Shown one piece after another: positions 19,270 to 27,507 of a stretch of DNA of 64,000 nt; within the stretch, counting starts at the first letter, position 1, and every line of letters begins with the position of its first letter. The stretch is from Flavobacterium sp. ov086 (GTDB lineage Bacteria > Bacteroidota > Bacteroidia > Flavobacteriales > Flavobacteriaceae). The position numbers were made by a program, and so were the translations under genes. The notes below the pieces were generated by a model that was not told where the DNA came from, made no database searches, and worked only from the letters and a program-made list of their open reading frames with translations. Location of the stretch: positions 1-64,000 of the forward strand of contig NZ_FZNL01000006.1 of assembly GCF_900187965.1 (NCBI RefSeq), written 5' to 3'.

Positions 19270-20319
19270 ATGAAACCCAATTTTTTTAAACCTTATATGT
19301 CAACCGGATTACATATCCTTGCCTGGATATTGTTAGGATATATCCAGCTGTTTTATATACCACTTACGTGGAATATAGTGCTCCCAACGATATTTTGGCT
19401 TTGGCAGACTATTGTCTTGTTTTTTATGATTTTCATTTTTTATTATAATGCCAAAGTGGTAGTCCCAAAAACAATTATAAAAGACAAAATTGGTCCATTT
19501 TTATTTTGGGTATTATGCTTCATTTGTGCCATGCAGCTCATTTCTTATTTATATAATGCAAATACAGATCTGCATAACAAACTCGCAGCTCTTATAGGGT
19601 TCAAAAAGTACAGAAATAACTATTTTGACAATTATGTCTTTAGCTTAACTTTATTGGTATTAGGAATTAGTACCAGTTATGCCATGCTCCAACATTGGCA
19701 GAAAGCCGCACAACACAAACAAAAGCTCGAACAGGATAAAACAATGGCTGAACTGGCAATGCTGAAAGCACAGATTAATCCGCATTTTTTCTTTAATTCC
19801 CTTAATAGTATTTATTCCCTAACATACACCAATATAGAAGATTCCCGTAATGCACTTCATACTTTAAGCCGTATGATGCGATATTTACTTTATAGTACAG
19901 AAGGTGAACGAACTACATTATTAAAAGAAGGAGAATTCATGAAAGATTATATAGCTTTAATGAAACTTCGTGCCAATAGCAAGCTAACTATAACAACAGA
20001 TATTCCTGAAAAAATTCACGATTATCCAATTGTTCCAATGTTGTTACTACCTTTAGTTGAAAATGCTTTTAAACATGGCGTAAATGCAACTGATAAAAGC
20101 GAAATACATATTTCGCTAAAGCAAAATGGAGCCGATCTTGAATTTGAAGTAGAAAATACTTTCTTCGAAAAAACATCTACACCTGATCAAGGCGGAATTG
20201 GACTAACAAATACAAAACGCAGATTGCATTTGATTTATCCAAACAAGCATTTTATGACAGCAGGTATTGATCAAAATGGAAAATACAAAGTAAATCTGCA
20301 AATAACTTTAGAACAATGA
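19270..20319 (+). CDS. Membrane sensor histidine kinase, LytS/YehU type
   Basis: 349 aa. About four N-terminal transmembrane helices (within residues 12-140) and a short coiled linker are followed by the His_kinase domain. The phosphoacceptor is His172 in AQINPHFFFNSLNSIYSL, and the ATP-binding N box is LLPLVENAFKHGV. No extracytoplasmic sensor domain is visible, so the membrane segment itself may sense. It overlaps the response-regulator start by 4 bp (ATGA), so the two are translationally coupled. Confidence 0.95.
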   Translation: MKPNFFKPYMSTGLHILAWILLGYIQLFYIPLTWNIVLPTIFWLWQTIVLFFMIFIFYYNAKVVVPKTIIKDKIGPFLFWVLCFICAMQLISYLYNANTDLHNKLAALIGFKKYRNNYFDNYVFSLTLLVLGISTSYAMLQHWQKAAQHKQKLEQDKTMAELAMLKAQINPHFFFNSLNSIYSLTYTNIEDSRNALHTLSRMMRYLLYSTEGERTTLLKEGEFMKDYIALMKLRANSKLTITTDIPEKIHDYPIVPMLLLPLVENAFKHGVNATDKSEIHISLKQNGADLEFEVENTFFEKTSTPDQGGIGLTNTKRRLHLIYPNKHFMTAGIDQNGKYKVNLQITLEQ

Positions 20320-21047
20320 TGGTATTAAAATGTATAGCAGTAGACGATGAACCACTTGCCTTGAGACTTGTGGAAACCTTTATAGAACAAACTCCATTTT
20401 TGCAATTGGCCTGCAGCTGTGATAATGCCGTTGAAGCCATGAGCATGATACGAGAACAACAACCAGACATTGTATTTCTGGACATAAACATGCCTAATTT
20501 AACCGGAATGGAACTTGCAAGACTTTTGCAGGAACAGCCCGGACCATTGCCTAAAATCATTTTCACTACAGCCTACAATCATTATGCGATTGAAGGATAC
20601 AGAGTAAATGCTATCGATTATTTATTGAAACCTTTTAGTTATGAAGAGTTTTTAAGAGCCGCCAATAAGGTTTTGCAATTGTCTGAAGAAGCATCAAATC
20701 ACTTTCACTCGATAACTGCAGATGATGAATTTATTTTTCTAAAAGTAGAATATCAATGGGTTCGAATTTCTTTGAAAGATATTTTATATATCGAAAGCCT
20801 AAAGGATTATGTAAAAGTCCATCTCGAAGATTCTCAGAAATCACTGATGTCTTTGATTTCGCTTAAAGCCTTGGAAGAAAAATTACCTTCTTCAAAATTT
20901 ATGCGTATCAATCGCTCTTTTATCGTTTCATTAGATAAAATAAGTTCCATCAGCAAAAACTCTGTCTTCATTAATAAAACTGAAATCACAGTTGGTGAAC
21001 AATACAAAGAAACATTTAAAACCATTGTAGACAAATGGTTGAAATAA
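20316..21047 (+). CDS. LytTR-type response regulator
   Basis: 243 aa. The receiver domain has the acidic pair in AVDDE, phosphoacceptor Asp56 (DIVFLDINMPNLTG) and the conserved Lys in DYLLKPF. The C-terminal LytTR DNA-binding domain (about 140-243) contains ILYIESLKDYVKVHLED and FMRINRSFIVSLDKI. It pairs with the overlapping LytS-type kinase. Position suggests it may control the divergent RND efflux operon or the DUF3861 gene. Confidence 0.95.
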   Translation: MMVLKCIAVDDEPLALRLVETFIEQTPFLQLACSCDNAVEAMSMIREQQPDIVFLDINMPNLTGMELARLLQEQPGPLPKIIFTTAYNHYAIEGYRVNAIDYLLKPFSYEEFLRAANKVLQLSEEASNHFHSITADDEFIFLKVEYQWVRISLKDILYIESLKDYVKVHLEDSQKSLMSLISLKALEEKLPSSKFMRINRSFIVSLDKISSISKNSVFINKTEITVGEQYKETFKTIVDKWLK

Positions 21048-21064
21048 TTATAATATAATACCAC

Positions 21065-21358
21065 ATGGAAAAAAGATCTAATAAATATTCTCTTACCCTA
21101 AGTTTAAAAGAATATGCAAACGGTGAAACTGAACCTGCAAAAGAACTTGGAATTGAATTTGACAATCATGACGAAATATTTGGCATAATCGAAAAAATAA
21201 AAGACAAAAACTTATTTGAAAATCCGCACGAAGCAACGCAATTTGCACTTGGACTGAAATTGTTTAGCGAAATAAAACTGAAACATCGCAATAATCCACT
21301 TTTTGATGAATTAAACGAAGTGTTTCCAATATTTATGAAGAAACTGAAAAGCATGTAA
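21065..21358 (+). CDS. DUF3861-like small protein
   Basis: 97 aa, no signal peptide or membrane segment. The opening KRSNKYSLTLSLKEYANGE and the segment LFENPHEATQFALGLKLFSEI resemble DUF3861 proteins of unknown function. It starts 17 bp after the response regulator and is probably in the same transcript, with a weak terminator behind it. Function unknown. Confidence 0.7.
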   Translation: MEKRSNKYSLTLSLKEYANGETEPAKELGIEFDNHDEIFGIIEKIKDKNLFENPHEATQFALGLKLFSEIKLKHRNNPLFDELNEVFPIFMKKLKSM

Positions 21359-21365
21359 AAATAGA

Positions 21366-21397
21366 CAAAGACTGTCTTAAATGGCGGTCTTTTTTTG
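21366..21397 (+). terminator. Intrinsic terminator after the LytS/LytTR/DUF3861 operon
   Basis: An AAAGACTG arm pairs with CGGTCTTT (one G-T pair), followed by a T-run. Confidence 0.6.
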
Positions 21398-21612
21398 TTT
21401 GAAATGATAAAGAGTAATCACAATATCCTCAGGATTGACAAAAAAAATACTTCTTTTAATTAATTCAAATACATTACCACAATCCGAATCCTATAATTGA
21501 AACCGTAGGCTATCCAAGGTTATAAGGTTAATTTAAAAGACACAATTTCACACACAACCTGGACCATCAATAATCCTTAAAACTGGATCTTTCCCGCCTC
21601 CAGCTTTACTTC

Positions 21613-21620
21613 TACTTTTG
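21613..21620 (+). promoter_or_regulatory. -7 element of yggS; implies a leaderless or nearly leaderless mRNA
   Basis: TACTTTTG matches TAnnTTTG, with TTC at the expected -33 position (21591). The ATG is only 4 bp after the element, so transcription would start at or next to the initiation codon. Confidence 0.5.
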
Positions 21621-21624
21621 CACC

Positions 21625-22356
21625 ATGAAAGAAGAGATAATTTTTAATTTGAAACAAGTCTATCAGCGTATTGAAGATGCCTGTAAACTTTCTGGCAGAA
21701 ATGTCTCAGATGTCAAATTATTGTTGGCAACTAAAACCGTTCCTGCCCAAAACATTCAAATTGCAATTGAAGCCGGAGAAATACTTATTGGTGAGAATAA
21801 AATGCAGGAACTGCGTGATAAAGATTCGGTTTTGAAAGATCTAAATATTGAACGTCATTTTATTGGACATCTGCAAACCAACAAAGTAAAAGATGTTTTA
21901 AAATATGTAACCTGTATTCAATCTCTGGACAGAATTAGTTTAGCCGAAGAATTAAACAAACAGCTACAAAAAGCAGAAAGAACCATTGATGTTTTTATTC
22001 AGGTAAACACTTCGTTTGAAGAGAGTAAATTTGGCTTACCTCCAACGGAAGTTATTCCCTTTATAAAAAAGATTAAAGAATACAAAACTTTAAAAATTAA
22101 AGGCTTGATGAGTATTGGATTACTGGATGTCGAGAAAGAAAAAATGCGTCCCTCCTTGCATTTACTCCGAAAGATAAGAGACGAAATTTATACTGCAGAA
22201 ATTGAAGGCATAACCAATTTACAACTTTCAATGGGAATGTCTCAGGATTTAGAATTGGCTATTGCCGAAGGTTCAAACCTGGTAAGAGTTGGAACTTCTA
22301 TATTTGGAAATCGCTTTTTAGGAAAAGAAATCTGGAACGAAAATATTGCAGAATAA
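21625..22356 (+). CDS. yggS: YggS/PLPBP family pyridoxal-phosphate homeostasis protein
   Basis: 243 aa, full length for the family. The PLP lysine is Lys37 in LLLATKTV. Also present are GENKMQEL, HFIGHLQTNKVKDVLKY, KGLMSIG and LSMGMSQDLELAIAEGSNLVRVGTSIFG, the phosphate-binding end of the barrel. It is a non-catalytic PLP carrier that keeps cytosolic vitamin B6 and amino/keto-acid pools in balance. The next gene has its own predicted promoter. Confidence 0.96.
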   Translation: MKEEIIFNLKQVYQRIEDACKLSGRNVSDVKLLLATKTVPAQNIQIAIEAGEILIGENKMQELRDKDSVLKDLNIERHFIGHLQTNKVKDVLKYVTCIQSLDRISLAEELNKQLQKAERTIDVFIQVNTSFEESKFGLPPTEVIPFIKKIKEYKTLKIKGLMSIGLLDVEKEKMRPSLHLLRKIRDEIYTAEIEGITNLQLSMGMSQDLELAIAEGSNLVRVGTSIFGNRFLGKEIWNENIAE

Positions 22357-22360
22357 AGTC

Positions 22361-22368
22361 TAATTTTG
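22361..22368 (+). promoter_or_regulatory. -7 element of the AAA ATPase gene
   Basis: TAATTTTG matches TAnnTTTG and lies 18 bp before the ATG at 22387. The TTG inside it (22366) is an in-frame alternative start but is better explained as promoter sequence. Confidence 0.5.
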
Positions 22369-22386
22369 CATCAAATAAATGCTCAA

Positions 22387-23121
22387 ATGAATCTGTACGA
22401 ACTTATTATAAATGATACTGAAAAAGTAGCGCTGGATGATTTACATTTCAGCCAGGAGAATAAAACTGCACTGCTTCAAACAATTAAAGAACATACTTAT
22501 ATTGAAGAATTAAAAAAGTACAATCTTAAAGTTGATAATAAAATACTGCTTCACGGTCATTCCGGCTGCGGTAAAACGACAACTGCAAAGGCCATTGCAG
22601 CTACTTTAAACAAAAAAATAATCATTATAAATCTTAGTACTTTAATCAATTCGAAAATTGGTGAAACTTCTAAAAATCTAAAGGCAATATTCGACAGAGT
22701 CATCTCAGAAAAAGCTGTTTTATTTCTGGACGAATTTGATCAGATTGGAAAAAGCAGGGATAATAATGATAAAGATGTAGCAGAAATGAAACGTTTGGTA
22801 AATACGCTAATCCAATTAATAGATTATTTCCCAACAGACAGTTTACTTATTTGTGCTACCAATTATTACAACAGCATTGATACGGCTTTGCTTCGAAGAT
22901 TTCAGATTAAATTAAAGTTTGAAATGCCGGATGAAAAAGAACTTGACCATTATTATGATCAGTTATTAGCTAATTTTCCAGTTCATTTTCAGGATATTCC
23001 AAAGAAATACAATGTTTCATACGCCGAAGTAAAAGACTATATCAACACAACTATGAAAAAACAAATCATAGCCGAATTGGAACTTCAGGAAAAACAAAAA
23101 TTAAGCGAAACAATATTATAA
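22387..23121 (+). CDS. Single-domain AAA+ ATPase
   Basis: 244 aa from the ATG at 22387 (251 from the TTG at 22366). One AAA domain has Walker A GHSGCGKTTTAK, Walker B VLFLDEFDQIG, sensor-1 LLICATNYYN and arginine finger ALLRRF. A short helical N-terminus and a lid domain are present, but no protease, helicase or membrane part. Such small ATPases often act as remodelling factors with a separate partner. None is adjacent, so the target is unknown. Confidence 0.9.
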   Translation: MNLYELIINDTEKVALDDLHFSQENKTALLQTIKEHTYIEELKKYNLKVDNKILLHGHSGCGKTTTAKAIAATLNKKIIIINLSTLINSKIGETSKNLKAIFDRVISEKAVLFLDEFDQIGKSRDNNDKDVAEMKRLVNTLIQLIDYFPTDSLLICATNYYNSIDTALLRRFQIKLKFEMPDEKELDHYYDQLLANFPVHFQDIPKKYNVSYAEVKDYINTTMKKQIIAELELQEKQKLSETIL

Positions 23122-23214
23122 TTTAAAAAAAGAGAGTTCATAATTAGTCTAATCTTATAAAGATAACTCTATGCCTAAACTCTATGATTTAATAGAATCA
23201 AAAGCTTCATTTTA

Positions 23215-23228
23215 TTGACCTATATCAA
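23215..23228 (+). promoter_or_regulatory. FNR/CRP-like box upstream of ribB
   Basis: TTGACCTATATCAA matches the FNR consensus TTGATnnnnATCAA except for one base. Its centre is about 41-44 bp before the predicted transcription start, the usual position of a class II activator site. A Crp/Fnr gene lies directly behind ribB. Confidence 0.45.
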
Positions 23229-23250
23229 ACTTTTACATTTTAAACTACTT

Positions 23251-23258
23251 TAGATTTG
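23251..23258 (+). promoter_or_regulatory. -7 element of ribB
   Basis: TAGATTTG matches TAnnTTTG and is 45 bp before the ribB start. No TTG stands at -33, consistent with dependence on an activator bound at the upstream box. Confidence 0.55.
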
Positions 23259-23302
23259 TCTCTTTATAATTTTATAAATTAATCTAAAATTTTACGAATT
23301 AA

Positions 23303-23965
23303 ATGATAAGTACACTATTAAATCCAATATCTCAATTTGGAATTACAAGTAAGGAACGTGTAGAAAAAGCTTTAAAACATCTTCAGAATGGAAAAGGAAT
23401 TTTACTTACAGATGATGAAAAGAGAGAAAATGAAGCAGATTTAATTTTTTCTGCACAACATATAACTGTAAGAGATATGGCGCTGATGATAAGAGAATGT
23501 AGCGGAATTGTTTGCCTTTGTATGACTAACGCAAAAGCAGATCAATTAGATCTTCCCTATATGGTAAAAGAAAATACCAGTAGCTTTCAAACTCCATTTA
23601 CGATTACTATCGAAGCAAAAAATGGCGTAACAACTGGCGTTTCAGCTGCTGATAGAATTACAACGATTCAAGCCGCTTGCAATGACAATACTCAACCTTC
23701 AGACTTGGCAAGACCCGGGCATATTTTTCCGTTACGAGCCAAAAACAAAGGTGTTCTCGAAAGAAACGGACATACTGAGGGCAGTGTCGATTTGATGAAA
23801 CTAGCCGGACTAAAACCTCAGGCCGTATTGTGCGAATTGATGAACGAAGATGGCAGCATGGCTAAAACCAAAAAGATTATAAGTTTTGCAGAAGAACACG
23901 ATTTAATTCTATTATCAATAGAAGATATTATCTATTACCGTAAATTTATCCGAGACTACATTTAA
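23303..23965 (+). CDS. ribB: 3,4-dihydroxy-2-butanone-4-phosphate synthase
   Basis: 220 aa, a stand-alone RibB without a fused GTP cyclohydrolase II. It converts ribulose 5-phosphate to dihydroxybutanone phosphate plus formate in riboflavin synthesis. Motifs seen are [15 protein letters not shown] (acidic Mg site), [49 protein letters not shown] and [12 protein letters not shown]. No FMN riboswitch is recognisable upstream. The FNR-like box and the Crp/Fnr gene 4 bp downstream suggest control by that regulator instead. A stand-alone copy is often a second paralogue. Confidence 0.96.
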   Translation: MISTLLNPISQFGITSKERVEKALKHLQNGKGILLTDDEKRENEADLIFSAQHITVRDMALMIRECSGIVCLCMTNAKADQLDLPYMVKENTSSFQTPFTITIEAKNGVTTGVSAADRITTIQAACNDNTQPSDLARPGHIFPLRAKNKGVLERNGHTEGSVDLMKLAGLKPQAVLCELMNEDGSMAKTKKIISFAEEHDLILLSIEDIIYYRKFIRDYI

Positions 23966-23969
23966 TCAC

Positions 23970-24542
23970 ATGATATACGATCAACTTACCCTTTACATAA
24001 ATAAAAGTATCACTGTTACTGACCATGATTTAAAAACCATTCTCAGTTATTTCAAACCGTTAAAGCAAAATAAAAATGATTTATTGCTTTCACAAGGCGA
24101 AATCAGCCAGCGAACTTATTTTGTAGGCAAAGGTTGTTTGAGATTTTTTTTTATAAATGAAGAAGGAAAAGATGTTACCCGCTACATTACTTTCGAAAAT
24201 CAGTTTGCTACGGCATTGGTAAGTTTTATAACCAAATTACCTTCAATGGAATCTATTCAGGTGATCGAAAAATCAGAGCTGTTATATATTAATCATGATG
24301 ATTTTAATCACCTAATGAAAATTATTCCGCAATGGAGAGAATTTTATTGCCTTTATTTAGAAAAAGCATATGTAAATAATACCAACAGACTGATGTCTTT
24401 TACTACTATGGATGCTCTGGAAAGATATACTCAATTACTAAAAGTTAATCCTAAAATTGTAAAGCGACTTCCAAATAAAGTAGTTGCTTCTTATATTAAT
24501 ATTTCTCAGGAAACTTTAAGTCGGTTAAAATCTAAGGTTTAA
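23970..24542 (+). CDS. Crp/Fnr-family transcriptional regulator
   Basis: 190 aa. A cyclic-nucleotide-binding-type jelly roll (about 25-115: LLLSQGEISQRTYFVGKGCLRFFFINEEGKDVTRYIT) is followed by a short C-terminal helix-turn-helix (VVASYINISQETLSRLKSK). It has no cysteine set for an Fe-S cluster, so direct FNR-type oxygen sensing is unlikely. It lies 4 bp after ribB, probably in the same operon. Confidence 0.93.
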   Translation: MIYDQLTLYINKSITVTDHDLKTILSYFKPLKQNKNDLLLSQGEISQRTYFVGKGCLRFFFINEEGKDVTRYITFENQFATALVSFITKLPSMESIQVIEKSELLYINHDDFNHLMKIIPQWREFYCLYLEKAYVNNTNRLMSFTTMDALERYTQLLKVNPKIVKRLPNKVVASYINISQETLSRLKSKV

Positions 24543-24581
24543 AAAAATGCCTCAAATATTAAATATTGAGGCATTTTTTAT
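24541..24581. terminator. Bidirectional terminator between the Crp/Fnr and thioredoxin genes
   Basis: A TGCCTCAA/TTGAGGCA stem, extended by A/T pairs, is flanked by A- and T-runs. It serves convergent genes. Confidence 0.9.
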
Positions 24582-24601
24582 ATCATTTTGTTCTGGAAAA
24601 A

Positions 24602-25216
24602 TTAAGCTTTTGCTTTTCTTTTTACGGTACAGCCAATTTCTTTAGTTTGCGTAATTGCTGGTTTTTGATTGCTTTTTAATGATGCAATTACATCTTCGGC
24701 ATATTTTGTTTTTTCTGTTTTAGTTCCTTCCGGATCGTTATCAATTGCTCCCACATATTCTACAACATTTCCTTTATCAGTTTTAGAAACAATAAAAAGA
24801 TGTGGTGTATGTTTAGCTCCGTATTCGTCTGTTACTTTTTGTCCTGCGTCAAATAAATAAGGGAACGGATACTTTTTGTCTTTCGCTAATTCCTGCATTT
24901 TATCAAAAGAATCTGCTTTTGAAGCTTCAGGATCATTTGGGTTAACAGCAATTACAGGATATCCTTGTGATTTGAACTTTTTGTCCAAATCAATTATTCT
25001 TTGCTCATACGCCACTGCATACGGACATGTATTACAAGTAAAAACAACAATAAAACCTTTGGCTTTTGGAAAACTTGCAAAAGAAACTTCTTTGCCATCT
25101 ACATTTTTTAGTTTAAAATCCGGTGCAGTATCTCCGGCTTTAAGCGTAGTTGTTTGCGCCTGAGAAAGCAACATATTAAATAAAAACACGGTTACTGCGG
25201 TAATAAAATTTTTCAT
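24602..25216 (-). CDS. Secreted thioredoxin-fold (redoxin/AhpC-TSA-like) protein
   Basis: 204 aa. A signal peptide (to about residue 20, LLSQAQ) is followed by a redoxin domain with GDTAPDFKLKNVDGKEVSF, the CxxC active site FTCNTCPYA, and the cis-Pro loop KHTPHLFIV. It probably acts in periplasmic thiol redox chemistry or peroxide reduction. It lies 3 bp downstream of a TlpA-like gene, almost certainly in one operon. The C-terminal extension is Lys-rich. Confidence 0.92.
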   Translation of the reverse strand: MKNFITAVTVFLFNMLLSQAQTTTLKAGDTAPDFKLKNVDGKEVSFASFPKAKGFIVVFTCNTCPYAVAYEQRIIDLDKKFKSQGYPVIAVNPNDPEASKADSFDKMQELAKDKKYPFPYLFDAGQKVTDEYGAKHTPHLFIVSKTDKGNVVEYVGAIDNDPEGTKTEKTKYAEDVIASLKSNQKPAITQTKEIGCTVKRKAKA

Positions 25217-25219
25217 AAT

Positions 25220-25699
25220 TTATAGTTTTTTATATTCAGTTAGTAATTGTTCATAGCTAAATTCAGATTCAACAAATTTTCTTTTATCACCTTTAATAAA
25301 CAGTGTAGCAGGAATACTTCCGGACCACGACTTATCAACTCGGTCAATATATTCTTGTGGATTGCTTTCGTTCAATAGGAAAACTTCGCTTTTCATGTTT
25401 TTCCTTTTGACAAAAGGAATTACAGCCGAGCTGAGTTTTGATTTAAAATCAACACTGACTAATACTACAGCCAATTTTTCACTTTTAAATTCTGTATTCA
25501 ACTTTTCAAAATGTGGTAATTCCTTAATGCATGGTGCGCACCAGGTTGCCCAAAAATTAACGACATAAGTACTGTCTTTTCCGTTTTTAATTCTCTCATT
25601 TAACTGATCGATATTAATCAACTTAACGTTTTGACCAAAGGAAGTTATCGAAAAAGCAAAAAACAAAAAGGTATATATTTTAAAAGCGTGGATTTTCAT
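25220..25699 (-). CDS. TlpA-family thiol-disulfide oxidoreductase
   Basis: 159 aa from the ATG at 25697-25699. A longer frame reaches 25810, but its first 37 residues lack signal character, and the internal Met precedes a clear signal peptide (residues 5-22, ending TSFG). The active site is NFWATWCAPCIKELPHF, and the cis-Pro region is SIPATLFI. It is predicted to keep periplasmic proteins reduced. First gene of the two-gene thioredoxin operon. Confidence 0.92.
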   Translation of the reverse strand: MKIHAFKIYTFLFFAFSITSFGQNVKLINIDQLNERIKNGKDSTYVVNFWATWCAPCIKELPHFEKLNTEFKSEKLAVVLVSVDFKSKLSSAVIPFVKRKNMKSEVFLLNESNPQEYIDRVDKSWSGSIPATLFIKGDKRKFVESEFSYEQLLTEYKKL

Positions 25700-25829
25700 A
25701 TTTGGGAATGCTTTAGTTGGTGCCTTACAAATATAAACTAATGGAAAATTATTTTTTGTTAATGAAAGTTTAATGGTAAGAAAATTAGCCACAAAGACGC
25801 CAAGTCGCAAATTACATCACATCTCTGAC

Positions 25830-26150
25830 TTACAAATTATCCTGTGGAGTCCACATTTTAAAGAATTTGAACATTTTAGGATATTCTTCCCTCGGAACAA
25901 ATGCCAAACAAACTTCCTGATTATCCAGAGCAGATTCTGTTAATACTATATTGTTGTCTGTTTCTTTTTGTGCATTATTAAATTCAGTTTCAGATACCAC
26001 ACAAACTACTTTTTTAAATATTCCATTTATCCATGTTTGCATATTATAATTATGTTCAAACTTTCTAAAACAAGCCAAAGAAGCATGTGCCGCTATTACG
26101 GGAACGAGTTTATCAGGAACACCCTGTTTCACTAAAATGTACATTTTCAT
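25830..26150 (-). CDS. PTH2-like small protein
   Basis: 106 aa from the ATG at 26148-26150. An in-frame upstream ATG at 26177 adds nine residues. MKMYILVKQG, IAAHASLACF, GIFKKVVCVVS and VCLAFVPREEYPK follow the beta-alpha pattern of type 2 peptidyl-tRNA hydrolases, where AAHA is the conserved helix. Function as an actual hydrolase is not shown, and the resemblance was judged by eye. Confidence 0.7.
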   Translation of the reverse strand: MKMYILVKQGVPDKLVPVIAAHASLACFRKFEHNYNMQTWINGIFKKVVCVVSETEFNNAQKETDNNIVLTESALDNQEVCLAFVPREEYPKMFKFFKMWTPQDNL

Positions 26151-26182
26151 ACTAAAAATTCTTATTTTAAATTTCACAAGTA

Positions 26183-26575
26183 CTAATTCCCTGCTTTTAT
26201 ATTGTTGACAAACACAAGTGTCTCCATATTACTCATATTGGTCAGGGATAAGATGCCATTTTTATTCTCATTTATTCCATTTATTTTAAAACAAAATTCG
26301 TTACCGTCTTTATCCATTAAGGTTAAATATTCAATAGTATCATCTGAATTATTTTGGCAAGAATGTGAAATGCTATAGTGATACATTACTTTGAAAGCAT
26401 TGTTGTAATAATTGTAAGCTTTTCCATCTTGAGTAAATACCCATTTTGCATTATGATCAGAATTATTATACCAATTTCCAACAATTTTTTTTGATGAAGG
26501 ATCTTCACTTTGGTTATTTCCAGAAATTGCAGGGATTTGCAATAACAAGAGTAAAATCAAAAATAGCTTTTTCAT
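26183..26575 (-). CDS. Secreted lipocalin-like protein
   Basis: 130 aa with a signal peptide (residues 1-19, PAISG). The short beta-rich body opens with KIVGNWYNNSDHNAKWVFTQDG, the pattern of lipocalin-like domains in Bacteroidota. It lies 32 bp ahead of the PTH2-like gene on the same strand. Ligand unknown. Confidence 0.7.
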   Translation of the reverse strand: MKKLFLILLLLLQIPAISGNNQSEDPSSKKIVGNWYNNSDHNAKWVFTQDGKAYNYYNNAFKVMYHYSISHSCQNNSDDTIEYLTLMDKDGNEFCFKINGINENKNGILSLTNMSNMETLVFVNNIKAGN

Positions 26576-26688
26576 ATCTTTTATTATTTAATTATGTATC
26601 TAATTATCAGGTCTATTATTGAACCAGTTTTTCTTTTACAAAAATAATACTTAATTTATTAAATTTAATGTTTCTATCGCAACATCTC

Positions 26689-26868
26689 ATCGGTAAAAAA
26701 ATCCCAATTTCGCAATTTCGTCTCGCAGAACAATGTCATTAAGTCAGGATATTTTAGATTGTGTTCCATCGGAACATTTCACCAGTAAAAAAATCCCAAT
26801 TTCCAATTTCGTCCCGCAGAACAATGTCATTAAATTAGGATATTTTAGATTGTGTTCCATCGGAACAC
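26689..26868. repeat. Two tandem direct repeats of about 90 bp
   Basis: Each unit runs from GGTAAAAAAATCCCAATTT or its variant to TTAGATTGTGTTCCATCGGA, including a shared GCAGAACAATGTCATTAA. The units end in the same GTTCCATCGGAAC palindrome that bounds the 190-bp elements. Confidence 0.8.
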
Positions 26869-27043
26869 CTCATCGGTAGAAAAAAAAGCATCGTGAGAAA
26901 CATCGTCCCATTGGGACGTTTGAGAGATTATATATGTAATCTGTATCTGTTTTTACCAATTATTATTTATAAAATCAAACATTCCTACTGAACGTAAAAA
27001 AACGCCGTGTTTATTGGACTACCAATGAAATATTCAGATGGAA
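26854..27043 (-). repeat. About 190-bp BIME/MITE-like element (copy B), adjacent to the transposase
   Basis: Reverse complement of copy A at 11669-11862, with scattered differences. It lies immediately beyond the 3' end of the transposase gene. Terminal GTTCCATCGGAAC and CCATCTGAATATTTCATTGG ends correspond to those of copy A. Confidence 0.8.
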
Positions 27044-27048
27044 CAAAA

Positions 27049-27507
27049 TCATATAATCGGTTCTTTAAAAATATATTGTTCATCATATTCTATTTCAAAT
27101 GCTTTTAGTAGTTTTAGATATTCTGCTATAAATGTTTCTTTATTATGATGTTGTTCCTGATTTTGTATGTAGCGAATTACATTGGACACATGACTTCTTG
27201 AATATGAAAAAGCACCATATTCCTGCCAAGCAAAAGCTGAACACAATTTTTCTTCTTTAATCCATTTGCTTGTTTCTGTTTTTAAATTTTGAATAAGCGA
27301 AGAAATAGATTGTGTTGGACGCATTCCTATAAATATGTGAATATGATCTGGCATGCTGTTTATACAAAGCATTTTATGCTGATTTGACTGAATTATACCT
27401 GTTATATATTGATGTAATCTGTCTTTCCATTCTACGCCAATTAATGCTTTACGATATTTTACTGCGAAAACAAATTGTATATGCAACTGTGTGTATGTAT
27501 TTGCCAT
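27049..27507 (-). mobile_element. REP-associated (RAYT-like) Y1/IS200-type tyrosine transposase
   Basis: 152 aa, one intact Y1 transposase (HUH) domain. The metal-binding HIH is in MPDHIHIFIG. The catalytic tyrosine is expected in VIRYIQNQEQHH. The length suits IS200/RAYT enzymes, which cut single-stranded DNA at hairpins. Unlike an insertion sequence it has no accessory gene, and GTTCCATCGGAAC palindromes surround it on both sides (26671-27043 and 27515-27587). Similar palindromes also stand alone at 11669. This arrangement is typical of domesticated RAYT genes with satellite repeats. Confidence 0.92.

Larger units (their letters stand above)
26576..27048. other. 473-bp repeat-filled gap beside the transposase
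   Basis: No gene is supported. It contains a tandem pair of roughly 90-bp repeats (26689-26868) and the B copy of the 190-bp palindromic element (26854-27043). Confidence 0.75.

Noticed and set aside
22366..22386. TTG as the start of the AAA ATPase gene
   Set aside because: The TTG is inside a TAATTTTG -7 promoter element; the ATG at 22387 is the better start.
23122..23302. FMN riboswitch before ribB
   Set aside because: No conserved RFN element sequence is visible and the space is short and AT-rich; the FNR-like box is the only regulatory pattern seen.
25700..25810. Longer N-terminus of the TlpA-like protein
   Set aside because: Residues before the internal Met do not form a signal peptide, whereas the internal start does.
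26689..26868. Tandem 90-bp repeats considered as a CRISPR array
   Set aside because: Only two units, adjacent without unique spacers and longer than CRISPR repeats; no cas genes nearby.
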